Positions 31,384 to 41,029 of a stretch of 64,000 bases of DNA are shown one piece after another. The translations under genes were made by a program, and so were the position numbers. Below the pieces are notes generated by a model. That model had not been told where the DNA came from. It saw nothing but the letters and a program-made list of their open reading frames with translations, and made no database searches. This DNA is from Globisporangium splendens (Eukaryota > Oomycota > Peronosporomycetes > Pythiales > Pythiaceae). The stretch's first letter is position 1. Each line of letters begins with the position of its first letter. The DNA is taken from positions 25,455 through 89,454 of the forward strand of contig VFIW01000178.1 in NCBI GenBank assembly GCA_006386115.1, in the 5' to 3' direction.

Positions 31384-31671
31384 GAGCGGGGCTCCCTACT
31401 GGGCGAACAAAGAGTTCTGTGAATGTCGTGGAAGCGCAGAACTCTTGCCCCGGTGTGCGCAACGCACATGAAGTTTCCGCGAACAGATGTGAGCGTGTCG
31501 AGCAAGAGCCAGCCTTGATAGTCCACAAGGTTAAGGTAGATGGTTATTCAGAACCTCTACGGGCTCTTGTAGACACTGGTGCGTCGAACAATTTTGTCCG
31601 CACACAAGTGGTGAGAAGGCAAGGTCTGGACCTGCCTATCTCGAACAAGGAAATGATCGTTCGCTTGGCGA
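31230..31671 (+). pseudogene. E5 protease start, broken at the undetermined base
   Basis: Frame -1 relative to gag. It contains LVDTGASNNFVRTQV, very like the E1 protease, and runs to the N at 31672. Confidence 0.75.
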
Positions 31672-31672
31672 N
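31672..31672. other. Single undetermined base (N), probable assembly join
   Basis: The sequence changes abruptly from sense E5 protease to the middle of an inverted family A LTR exactly here. Confidence 0.85.
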
Positions 31673-32138
31673 TTTATAACTAAAACCTAAACATACACAA
31701 TAAAACCTATGAATCTGATATATAAAACCTTGGGTACACTGAGGTTGAACCCACGAGATCTTCTGGAAACTTGAACTTGAAGTGATGTGGAAGGTTCCCT
31801 GTGAAGTGATTGGCTACAGCCACTCACTTTGGGTGTCAAGGACACGTCGGTCTCATCACCAGTGCAGTTTCCCAAGTAGGAACCATCACTCAGTACTTGA
31901 TTAGTACATGGATATCATCACTCTGTACTGATCAGTACATGTGAACAACATTCTGCACTGATCAGCACAGAGAGCGCTCGTGACGTCGTTGGGATGACGT
32001 CACATGTGCATGTGGGACTGTCGTACTGTAATCCCTTTGTTATTTGTCTCTCCACAATGCACACTGAAGGTGGTGTGTGGCACACTAGATCTGGGAACAG
32101 ATCCACCTTCATGTAATGACTAGGTATAGCCCATTACA
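31673..32138 (-). repeat. Partial family A LTR, inverted
   Basis: Reverse complement starts TGTAATGGGCTATACC at 32138 and runs to the LTR segment just past its TATA region, where the N cuts it. About the last quarter of the LTR is missing. Confidence 0.85.
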
Positions 32139-32391
32139 TCCGAGGGCATCTTTCTGATCTTCAAAAGCACAGAGGGAAGGTGTCCAATGGTCTTTCACTC
32201 CTACACTCGTTCCGGATATAGTTGTTGGGTTGTTCCGGTAAATTTGAGGTAGTCTCGTCGCACGTTATTAAGCTGAAATGTTCTTGAAACCTGCACTTTA
32301 CCCAATGCCGTTGTTCAACAGTCTCAAGACACTCGGCAGTTTGTGGTCTTGTCTTCTTCAATTTCTTCCGGTGATGCTAGAAGTCCTTTTC
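32139..32391 (-). pseudogene. Mutator-like transposase relic, 3' part
   Basis: The minus strand holds HWVKCRFQEHFSLITCDETT followed by SNLPEQPNNYIRNECR, the W...F......TSN..E..N....R pattern of MULE transposases after the DDE core. It continues in frame from 38089-38413 when E3 and one TTTTC copy are removed, with one TAG shortly after the join. Ends at an inverted family A LTR (32138). Confidence 0.65.
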
Positions 32392-32750
32392 TGTGAGGAG
32401 GCTTGAGTGTTTGATGGTAAATTGAGAAGTGAGATTGAGAAAACTGTTAAGAAAAAAAACTCAACTACTTCGTTGCTAGTCCTTGCTCCCCTTGGGCTCT
32501 TCCTACTCGTGTTCTTTCACTTGCGTGCTACTTGATTTTTTACTGGATTTTTTACTGGATTTTCTCATATCTGATTTTTCTTCATTTTGTGTGGACAGGA
32601 GGGCTTCTGAGATAACAGATGGATTCTCGTCCTATCTTTACCTATGCATAAACATACAATCATTCCTAAAGATGTCGTAATCATCTACCAACATTCCGAC
32701 GTACCGAAATATTGGCACATTGTAGCATCATTGTACCGTCAACCCTTACA
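32392..32750 (-). repeat. E3 3' LTR
   Basis: In sense orientation it starts TGTAAGGGTTGACGG and ends CCTCCTCACA. It differs from the 5' LTR by a few substitutions and small indels. Confidence 0.93.
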
Positions 32751-32751
32751 T

Positions 32752-35700
32752 CCTCCCACGATTGACTTCTCGTTGGAGCTGTTGATATTCTCCGACGAGA
32801 ACATTCCAATGGGAGACGCTTTTGACGTTGTCTTCATTTTTGGTTGTAGTAGCGTTTCTGAGACTCTTGTGTTTGCTTAATTTGCTTCTTCGCTTTGTCA
32901 ATTATCTTTTCTCTCTCATCGTGGAAGGTTTTTGCAATCTCAGCAAGATCGGTTGTTTCTTTGCGTTTGCTTATATTACTTGCTGCGGGTAGACCCACCG
33001 GATGACGCTCCTTACGTCCAGTGCCGATTTCAAACGGCGAAAGTCTAGTTGAAGCGCTGGTTAATGTTGCGTGAGCGTACTCTGTCGTTGCCAGTTTTTC
33101 TGACCAGTCGCGACCGTGGTATGATGTCATGCACCGAAGAGCGTCTTCCAGTATCAGGTTTTGTCGTTCAGTTTGACCATCAGCTTGGGCACGATGTGAC
33201 GTGGTCATGTTCAACTTGATTCCCATAATCTTCGCTAACGAGCGCCAAAAGTGCGACGTGAACTTCGGATCTCTGTCACTTATGATCACAGCTCGCATAC
33301 CGTGGTGGCGAACAACGTTATCGAAGAAGACGTGGGCAATTTTTTCTGCGTCGTCGGCAGTCTTGACTGCGACGTACTTGGCTCGCTTGGAGAATTTGTC
33401 GACGACTGTGAAAATCGCATCGTATCCATTCGATTCTGGGAGTCCGGTGATGAAGTCCATTGAAACAACTTCCCAGCATTCCTCTGGGATAGCGATCGGA
33501 ATCAGCTTGCCATTCTTCTTTGCATTGCTGTGCTTCCATCTTGCACATGTCTCACAGCTGCTGACGTAGTCATGGATGTCTTTTTCTATACTCTTCCAAT
33601 AGTACCATTGCACAATTCGGAGGTATGTTCGACGGATACCTGGATGCGCTGCGATGGCTGAATCATGGAAACTCGCGATGATCTTCGTGCGAAGTTGATA
33701 GTCCTCAGGTACACACAAACGAAGAGTGTTATTCTGCGTGCGGAGATAGAGCAGCTCATCCATCTTTACGAACTTATCCGACGTGTCTTGGTTTTCCCAT
33801 GCGTCGCGAAACTTCTTATCCTTTTTACAAGCGCTGATGAAAGCATTGCGCTCGGCAGGTGCGAGAGATACTGAACTGTATGACGCGGCCATGGCGGAAT
33901 GAATTTGAGGCACAGACTCTCCCCCAGCAAATTCTTTCGGCATGGTCGTGGCTCGAAAGGTACTACGATACTTGAGCGCGTGTGGGTGGGAGTCGGCAGT
34001 GCAGCGATGAAATTGAATCGAACCGACGTCTTGTGGCTGGCGTGAGAGTGCGTCTGCAACGGCGTTTAAGCTCCCACTGACGTGATGGATCTGGAAATTG
34101 AACTGCGCAATGAACGTCAAATAACGCGCGAGTTTGGCGGATACTTTGGGATGATGCAACAGCCATGGACATGCACTGTTGTCAGTAAATAGGATAAAGG
34201 GTTTACCGTAAAGATAGTGACGCCATTTCTCCAATCCCATCTTGATGGCAAAAAGTTCTTTCTCATGCGTTGGCCAATTGAGTTCGTGCGTGCCCAGCTT
34301 CTTGGAGTAAAACGCGATTGGATGATCCGCGGAGCCATATTTTTGCGAGAGTACACCACCAACACAGTGCCCGGAAGCATCGGTCGTGACAATAAATTCA
34401 CGATCAATGTCAGGCAGTTTAAGCACAGGTGCTCGCTGAAGCGCATCCTTCAGTGCATTAAAAGTCATTCGCTGCGGTCCATTCCATTCCCACTTGGTGT
34501 CTTTCTTCACCAACGAGCTCAATGGCAATGCGAGCGTTGCAAAGTTGCAGATAAAACGTCGATAATATCCTGCAAGTCCGAGAAAACTCAGCAATTCTTT
34601 TTGACTTGTCGGAGTTGGCCATTTCGCGATAGCGTCAGTCTTCTTCGTGTCGACCGTAAGTCCTTGAGCAGAGATGGTGTGTCCGAGGAAGTTGACAGAA
34701 GTTGCAGCAAAGTGACATTTCGCTTCATGCGCATATAATTTCTCACGACGCAATACTTCAAACAGGACATCCAAATGCTCGATGTGCTCTTCCATGGTGG
34801 TGGAAAAGACACAAATGTCGTCGAGATACACGACGATGAACGGGTATTTTCCGAACAGAATGCGCATAAGACGTGACCATACGCCTGGCATTCCCGCTAA
34901 GCCAATTGGCGCAACACACCATTAATAGGTCTCTGAGTGTGTGCTAAATGCAGTGTACTTGCGCGGTTCCGGTGAGACTCGCATTTGATGGTAACCCTGA
35001 GCGAGATCTAAAACCGAAAATACTGATGCGCCTTGCATCTTATCAAAGAGCTCTTCGATTCGTGGCAACGGGATCTTCGGGACTACCGTTTGCGAGTTGA
35101 CGTACCGGTAATCAATTACCCAACGAATCGGTAGAGTAGAATTGCCTGAGCTGATCCACTCCGATCTTGACGTTTGTTTGCTGGGACTTGGGTCTTTCAT
35201 TGGGATGCCGAACACATTTGACACCCATGACGAGTCGGACAATTCAATCCAGCCTTTCTTGAGCTTTTCTTCGACGAAGACGTCTAAAGCATCCTGCTCC
35301 GTCTTGGAGAGTCGAAACGGTGGACGGTTACTTGGCGTGGCGTCTGCTCTCATACACAGTTCAAACTCGACACGTCGTCGAGGAGGCAACCCATCCGGTA
35401 GCGCTTCCGGAAAGCCATCTTGGTATTTATTGATCAGTTTCTGCATATCTGGTGGAGTCTTGGTAATCTCGGTTGCAACTTGACAAATCTTAACGCGATA
35501 TACTTCTTCGTATTCTTGTTTCTTGAGCTTTTGCTTGAACTCGGTGCTGGATACTTGGATAGCCAGAGTGGCGTCTACTTCTGGTTTGAAAAATACTTCA
35601 TGAGTGCGATAGTTGATTTGTGGATCATACCAATGGTAGAACGGTTTGCCTAGGATTAGATCCTGAGTGTCACCCATTTTCCACTCCACCACAGGGATTT

Positions 35701-36976
35701 TGAACTTGCGACCACAAACTTCGACAACAACTTCTCCTTTTCGTGTGGATTGAGTAGTCGTGCTAGTTCCATCGAATCTGTTGACCTTGATTCGCAGTTC
35801 CTCGGCGAGCGTATTAATTGTCCCTGGCTTGATGATGTTGTCGGTGGCACCGCTGTCAAACATCACTACGATATCTTTGCCGTTACATTTCGCTGGCATT
35901 CGAACCAGTTCGTTTTCACCGTGCTCCTTTACTTCTTGCTGAATGATTTCTTCTTCACTTGTTTCTGGTGTTGGATCTTCTTGACTTCTCGGTTGGACAT
36001 AGAAATTGTTGGCTTCATACTCATGCTCTTCTTTATTCTCGTCGTATTCAAAGTAGTTCACATTTGTTCTTCTTGGCGGTCGATGGCTTGGACGTTGTTG
36101 ATTTTCTCGGCGGGCATCGTTGTTCTGTTTCTTGAAGCATTCATTGATTAAGTGACCGGACTTCTTGCAGTAGGAACAATATTTATGTGGACGATTTGGC
36201 ACTTGATGACTTCGACGAACTTGGGCATTGTCGATCTCCATTGGTTCGGGACCATCGTAACTTGGGAACGTTCGGGTTGGACGTTCGAATCTTGGAAATG
36301 GCTGAGAGTGCGGACGGAATCTTGATTGCGGGGACGGTCTTGGACTGAAGCGCTGTCGATTGTCACTTTGCTGCCGGAACGGTCCACCAAAATAAATACG
36401 ATCATATTCCAAAGCAAGAGAAAAACACTCGGAAACATCATCGCAGTGGCGGTACTCGACTTCCCGACCCAGCTGCGGTAGAAGACCACGAGTAAAGTAC
36501 GTGATTTTATCCAGTTCGCTGATGTCGCGGATCTGCATCAACAGCATCCGATACTTGCCGATGTAGTCTTCTAGGGATTGGCATCGACTTTGACGTAGGT
36601 TGTACAGCTTGTCTCGCAACCGTCGCTGATTGTCCCGCGGCACAAACTCTTTCGTGAGATTATGCATGAGTTCTTGGATGTCGTGGACCTTGTCGCGGTT
36701 CAACATGTACCATGCTGCGACATTTCCTCGAAAGTTGGCGGTCATCATCGCGACAATGCGCGGTCCATTCGCTTCTTCTTCCCAGTTGATATTTTTGGCG
36801 GCCAGGAACCTCATCACATGGTCGAAGTATAGGTCGACTGATTCACCAATTGCTCCTGAGAAATGAGGCAATGAGATACCTTCCACTCTTGTCTCCTTGC
36901 GCGCCAACTCTTCCATTAGGCGCTGCTGCCTCTCGGAGATTTCTTCAAATTGTCTGAGCAGTTCTCGAGACGCCAT
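32752..36976 (-). pseudogene. E3 Gag-Pol with a nonsense codon and a 3' deletion
   Basis: ATG at 36976 (MASRELLRQFEEISERQQR). Gag has a CCHC knuckle (CSYCKKSGHLINEC), the protease has FDSGATDNI, and RT has VIDYRYVN, VLDLAQGYHQMRV and YLDD. RNase H has TTDASG, and integrase has an intact HHCC (FHDSAIAAHPG ... CETC) and DDE residues. A TAA at 34922-34924 replaces the Gln of the ETYQW motif seen in E2, so CAA-to-TAA is likely; the frame continues to TGA at 32834-32836. There, beyond YYNQK, the integrase C-terminus and the start of the chromodomain are missing. In another frame the very end (SVSHWNVLVGEYQQLQREV) is present just before the LTR, showing an internal deletion of about 130 codons relative to E2. 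Confidence 0.9.
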
Positions 36977-37192
36977 GATGATATACTAATTGTTGATATT
37001 GGTTTCTCTTTTGCATTTCTTTCCTATTCTTTTCTTCTTCTTTTATTGCGATTATTGTTTTCAATTTTCTACACTACTTTGAGATAAATTTTACTTCTGA
37101 AGTCTTGGAAATGAAGCTTGAATTAGACTTGATACTGGTCACTCGCAACTTGATGGCCTCTCTTGACGCAACTTGAAATTGTGGGATCACTT
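36977..37192 (-). other. A/G-rich linker before E3 gag
   Basis: The sense strand is dominated by A with GAAGAAGAAAAG runs. It is the positional counterpart of 6891-7086 in E2. Confidence 0.5.
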
Positions 37193-37516
37193 TTACTCGG
37201 TTCTACTCTCCTTGGAACTGCGCTCCTCTTGATCGCTCTTGACTTCTTTGATTTTACGGTCCGTGAATGTCGTGATTAGAGTTTCGACTTGGTTGAGACG
37301 ACTGAGCAGACGATCTGTGAGTTCTTGAAGCGCGTTTCTTTCGACGTGGCTGTGGCAGTTGGGGATCTCGTTGCGCATATGCTTGATGAGACTGAATTGA
37401 CGCTCCAATGCTTGGGAGAACTTAGTGCGCAGACGATCAAGATTTTCAGCGTTGGTGGAGAGTGGCGCAAAAGAGGATCCGATGATTTCCGGTTCTCGAG
37501 TCTTTCGCTTTCCCAT
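37193..37516 (-). CDS. Small ORF upstream of gag in E3
   Basis: 107 aa, basic start (MGKRKTREPEIIGSSFAPL), helical middle, charged C-terminus (EVKSDQEERSSKESRTE). Position, length, basic N-terminus and the GSF/GSSF motif match the 116-aa ORF of E2, while the rest is strongly diverged. The strand agrees with gag-pol. Probably a lineage-specific accessory protein; function unknown. Confidence 0.6.
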   Translation of the reverse strand: MGKRKTREPEIIGSSFAPLSTNAENLDRLRTKFSQALERQFSLIKHMRNEIPNCHSHVERNALQELTDRLLSRLNQVETLITTFTDRKIKEVKSDQEERSSKESRTE

Positions 37517-37710
37517 CTACTCGGACACACACGTCCAACACCAGCAAGCACACAAACCACACAATAAGCCAACTAAGAAACAGTGATTCTCGTTAATCTC
37601 TAGGGCAGCGCAAGCACAATGGCATTAAAGCTAACTTTTCGAGCGAGCGTTCCTTGCGTTGTCAGCACACGGTGGCTATTGGTGAGCGTCAGCCGGAACA
37701 AGCAGCTTGA

Positions 37711-37726
37711 CCAACAAGTGCTACCA
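37711..37726 (-). other. E3 primer-binding site
   Basis: The minus strand reads TGGTAGCACTTGTTGG, 2 nt from the 5' LTR end (37729). Confidence 0.75.
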
Positions 37727-37728
37727 CT

Positions 37729-38088
37729 TGTGAGGAGGCTTGAGTGTTTGATGGTAAATTGAGAAGTGAGATTGAGAAAACTGTTTAAGAAAAAAACTCA
37801 ACTACTTCGTTGCTAGTCCTTGCTCCCCTTGGGGCTCTTCCTACTCGTGTTCTTTCACTTGCGTGCTACTTGATATTTTACTGGATTTTTTACTGGATTT
37901 TCTCATATCTGATTTTTCTTCATTTTGTGTGGACAGGAGGGCTTCTGAGATAACAGATGGATTCTCGTCCTATCTTTACCCATACATAAATATACAATCA
38001 TTCCTAAAGATGTCGTAATCATCTACCAACATTCCGATGTACCGAAATATTGGCACATTGTAGCTTCATTGTACCGTCGACCCTTACA
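37729..38088 (-). repeat. E3 5' LTR
   Basis: Partner of 32392-32750, with the same TGTAAGGG and CTCACA termini in sense orientation. Confidence 0.93.
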
Positions 38089-38413
38089 TTTTCGTAGTCG
38101 CTTCGAGCTATCTGGTTGGTAATTCCACGTTCTTGAGGCGTGAGAGAGACCCCTGCCTTTTCTATATTTTCCTTGATATGATGGAGGCAGAAACGGTGCA
38201 CAGTTTTGGGAACAGATTCTGATACTGCTATCAGCAATCCTTTCTGACGGTTGGAAACAGCAGTAAATCGCTTGAGATCTCCAAGTGCCTCTTTTGCGAT
38301 GCAAAACAATCATTTCCAACAGTCGTGATTCTCTACTAGAATGATTGCCAACTCAAACGGCAAGATGTGATTGTTGCAGCCCATTACATTCGTGACCGAG
38401 ACCACTTGGATTG
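38089..38413 (-). pseudogene. Mutator-like transposase relic, 5' part
   Basis: The minus strand reads GCNNHILPFELAIILVENH, a stop, then FTAVSNRQKGLLIAVSESVP and HRFCLHHIKENIEK. These match the D(G)NNH.. and SDRQKGL..AV....P...RFC..H...N pattern of MULE DDE cores. The third-strand Asp reads Asn (SNRQKGL). Stop codons and the E3 insertion make it inactive. The right boundary with the LTR is approximate. Confidence 0.7.
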
Positions 38414-39054
38414 TGTATGAGTGCGCTGTTCACAACAGTCACTCAAACACGGTACACACGCTTGTGCCAGAGGAAGCGTCTCCCGACTTGGAGGGAGGAA
38501 GGAAGACTTGACGGCTTGAGAGAAAATTGCAACTGAATTGAAAAGGTTATGGTTCCTGTCTCTACTTTGTAAATGAACCCCAAGGGATCCTACACGTTTT
38601 ATAACGAAAACCTAAACATGCACAATAAAACCTATGAATCGATATATAAACCTTGGTACACTGAGGTTGAACCCACGAGATCTTCGAAACTTGAACTTGA
38701 AGTGAGTGGAATGTTCCCTGTGAAGTGATTGGCACAGCCACTCACTTAGGTGGCAGACACACGTTGGTCTCATCACCAGTGCAGTTTCCCAAGTAGGAAC
38801 CATCACTCAGTACTTGATTAGTACATGGATGTCATCACTCTGTACTGATTAGTACATGTGAACAACATTCTGCACTGATCAGCACAGAGAGCGCTCGTGA
38901 CGTCATGGGATGACGTCACATGTGCATGTGGGGACTGTCGTACCGTAATCCCTTTGTTGTTTGTCTCTCCACAATGCAGAGTGAAGGTGGTGTGTGGCAC
39001 ACTAGATCTGGGACAGATCCACCTTCATGTAATGGCTAGGTATAGCCCATTACA
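38414..39054 (-). repeat. Family A LTR, inverted, apparently solo
   Basis: Reverse complement starts TGTAATGGGCTATACC at 39054 and contains the TATA region and the CACAAGCGTGTGTACCGTGT segment. The 3' end is placed at about 38414 (CTCATACA) by comparison with E5. No clear target duplication. It has several small deletions. Confidence 0.75.
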
Positions 39055-40737
39055 ATTCCTATAGTAGCAGACGAAGCCAACTTGTCTTTCAAGCTAGACA
39101 CCGCCAGTTACCAGTTCACGTGGCCGTTGGATGATGATCAGCAAAGCGCAAGGTCAAACCGCCCACCAGCTTGGTCGTGTTTGCCTCAAGAGTGTTTGTG
39201 TAACGGGCAATCCCGCTACCGGCGTACACGTGCGTTGAGGAAGCACAGGTGAGAGGAAGGACCACAAAGGTAACGCTGTGTCCAAAGAGAAGGAAGGGAG
39301 CTTTGCGCGATAACGTACAAAGAGAGAAGGGAATTGAAATCTTAAGGTTTGAAATGCAATCTGATGGGTTTTCCTACGGCGTCTCCGATTGGTAGATAGT
39401 CGGGTGTCCAATCCGACTGTCATCCAATGAGATTAAACTTTAATGGAGTGCTCTTACTGGCTGAAAATGTAACTGACTACATCGAGTGTTGATGGGTTAA
39501 CGGGTGGGTTTGGATAGAGTGGTAGAACCCGTGTGGGTATGACCCACACTCTTTGTGCCTAAGAAACCATGTAATGGGAAGCCCCATCACAGTTTGTGCA
39601 CGGACAACTCTTCGTTGCTCTGTCTAGAGTGACTTCCAGAAACAACATCAAGGTGCTGATTGATCGTTCTACGTGAGAGGAAGGAGGTGGAGTTTGCGTC
39701 AAGAACGCAGTGTGCTCTGCCATTACCAGAAGCAGGTAAAGTAGTGTACCGAACAGTGTCCGAGATATCGCCTGCATTGTCTCACCTGCCATTTGCATGT
39801 TTACCTGAAGAATGGCCTCCATAATTTGCACAACAATACATGTTTTCCTTTTTCCGCTCTACGCAACGCATCAACTCCAACCTAGCATAAGGCAAATGCC
39901 TGTCTACACTGGGCACTGGGACCTTGTATGCATGTGCATTAGAAGTATCAGTCCGTCCATCCGCCTGCCAGCCACGCGTGGCGCAATGCTTTTGTAATTC
40001 TTCAAAAAACCCATGATCACAAATACAAAAAACCTCGGCTGTCCCCTTGCAAAAAAAGTAAACCCGTGGAGTGGGTTATGGGCTTTTGCCGAGAAGCAGT
40101 GGATAGCTAAAAATAGTAATGATGATGTTGCGCATACTCAAGACCATCTCTCCTGATATTATCAATACTCACTTTTAGCGTCAGACTTGCGCATCCAATT
40201 GAGCGTGCTGGTTGAGCAGTTAGGTGAAACTTGGTCATGCTACCTTTCTCGTGCTGTCGGATAGTTTGACCCCACGCATTTTAGATGCGTTCTTGGTGTT
40301 GATAGTCTGGCGTTGACGTCTAACATGAAGTGATCGAGGTAAAACTTGGTAATGTGAATAAATCTGGGTGGATGGTGCATGACGCGAGCGATCAAAGCTT
40401 GTAATATCACAGGTACATTCATGTATGCTTTGTTTTTGAGGTGTAATATTTGTAGCTTTTCAAAAGACGGCCATAGAGTTCAAGCAATGGCGGCAATGTA
40501 GCGATTGATTGCGAAAGTGCTCACTTCAGCGCAAATGTTTCGTTTCTATTCTTCCAGGAAGTGAGCGTTCCAGTTGTTGTTGCTTCTCATTTGTTTTATT
40601 CAGCTGTCAATTCCACGAGACGGTTTTGAGGCAGTTTTGAAATACGAGGCTGACAGTACCAGGTTCCACAGAGCCAAACCAGTACATTCTGTGTGTACTG
40701 AATCATGGGAAGGTTTCGAGTGTTTACTGCCCGAACA
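39055..40737. other. No gene recognised
   Basis: Short frames only (60-90 codons) on both strands. A GTGTGGGTATGACCCACAC palindrome lies near 39531-39550. Nothing else identified. Confidence 0.5.
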
Positions 40738-40812
40738 GTAGCAAAAACGGTACCGTTCACTCTCCCCAGATTCTCAAATGATTACATCTCACTCTATAAA
40801 ACACTGATGCCG

Positions 40813-40823
40813 GATATAAGAGC
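40813..40823 (+). promoter_or_regulatory. Shared upstream element GATATAAGAGC, gene A
   Basis: Lies 217 bp before the ATG of gene A, with CTCTATAAAACACT just upstream. The same 11-mer is 309 bp before the ATG of copy P5 (61586-61596), and a variant (GATAAAAAAGAGC) is 178 bp before gene C (50231-50243). Probable core promoter. Confidence 0.4.
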
Positions 40824-41029
40824 ATTATACCCCTTTTTTGTTCCAGAATCTCGTCGTCACTAATAAGGGCTCGCTCCTATTTCTTTCCGTCTGCGGATCT
40901 CATTCTAAACTTGTATCCGAGAAGGCAGGTCTCCTCCTCCAGCCGCCTCTGTTACGCGCCGTCGCGTGTTGCGTCAGCCATCGCGTTCTGTTCAATTAGC
41001 ACTGCGGTCAGCCAGCGGACGACGGCAGG

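Larger units (their letters stand above)
29629..31671 (+). mobile_element. E5: family A gypsy element inserted in E4, cut at an undetermined base
   Basis: 5' LTR, primer-binding site, gag and the start of the protease, ending at an N at 31672. Right of the N is an inverted family A LTR, not the expected continuation. It has the same LTR and protease (DTGASNNFVR) as E1. Confidence 0.88.
32392..38088 (-). mobile_element. E3: complete-length Ty3/gypsy element, minus strand
   Basis: Two LTRs (360 and 359 bp), primer-binding site, small ORF, gag-pol and polypurine tract. It is flanked by the 5-bp direct repeat TTTTC (32387-32391 and 38089-38093), the canonical gypsy target duplication. It belongs to the same lineage as E2. 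The coding region has one nonsense codon and one internal deletion. Confidence 0.95.

Noticed and set aside
7087..36976. Repeat-induced point mutation as the cause of nonsense codons in E2, E3 and E4
   Set aside because: All are C-to-T or G-to-A transitions, but CAA/CAG nonsense changes always look like CpA-to-TpA, and there is no general excess of TpA or loss of frame. Four sites are not evidence.
38370..38400. CCCATTACA at 38380 as a second LTR terminus
   Set aside because: It resembles the LTR palindrome but lies within a continuous MULE reading frame (VMGCNNHILPF), so the match is probably chance.
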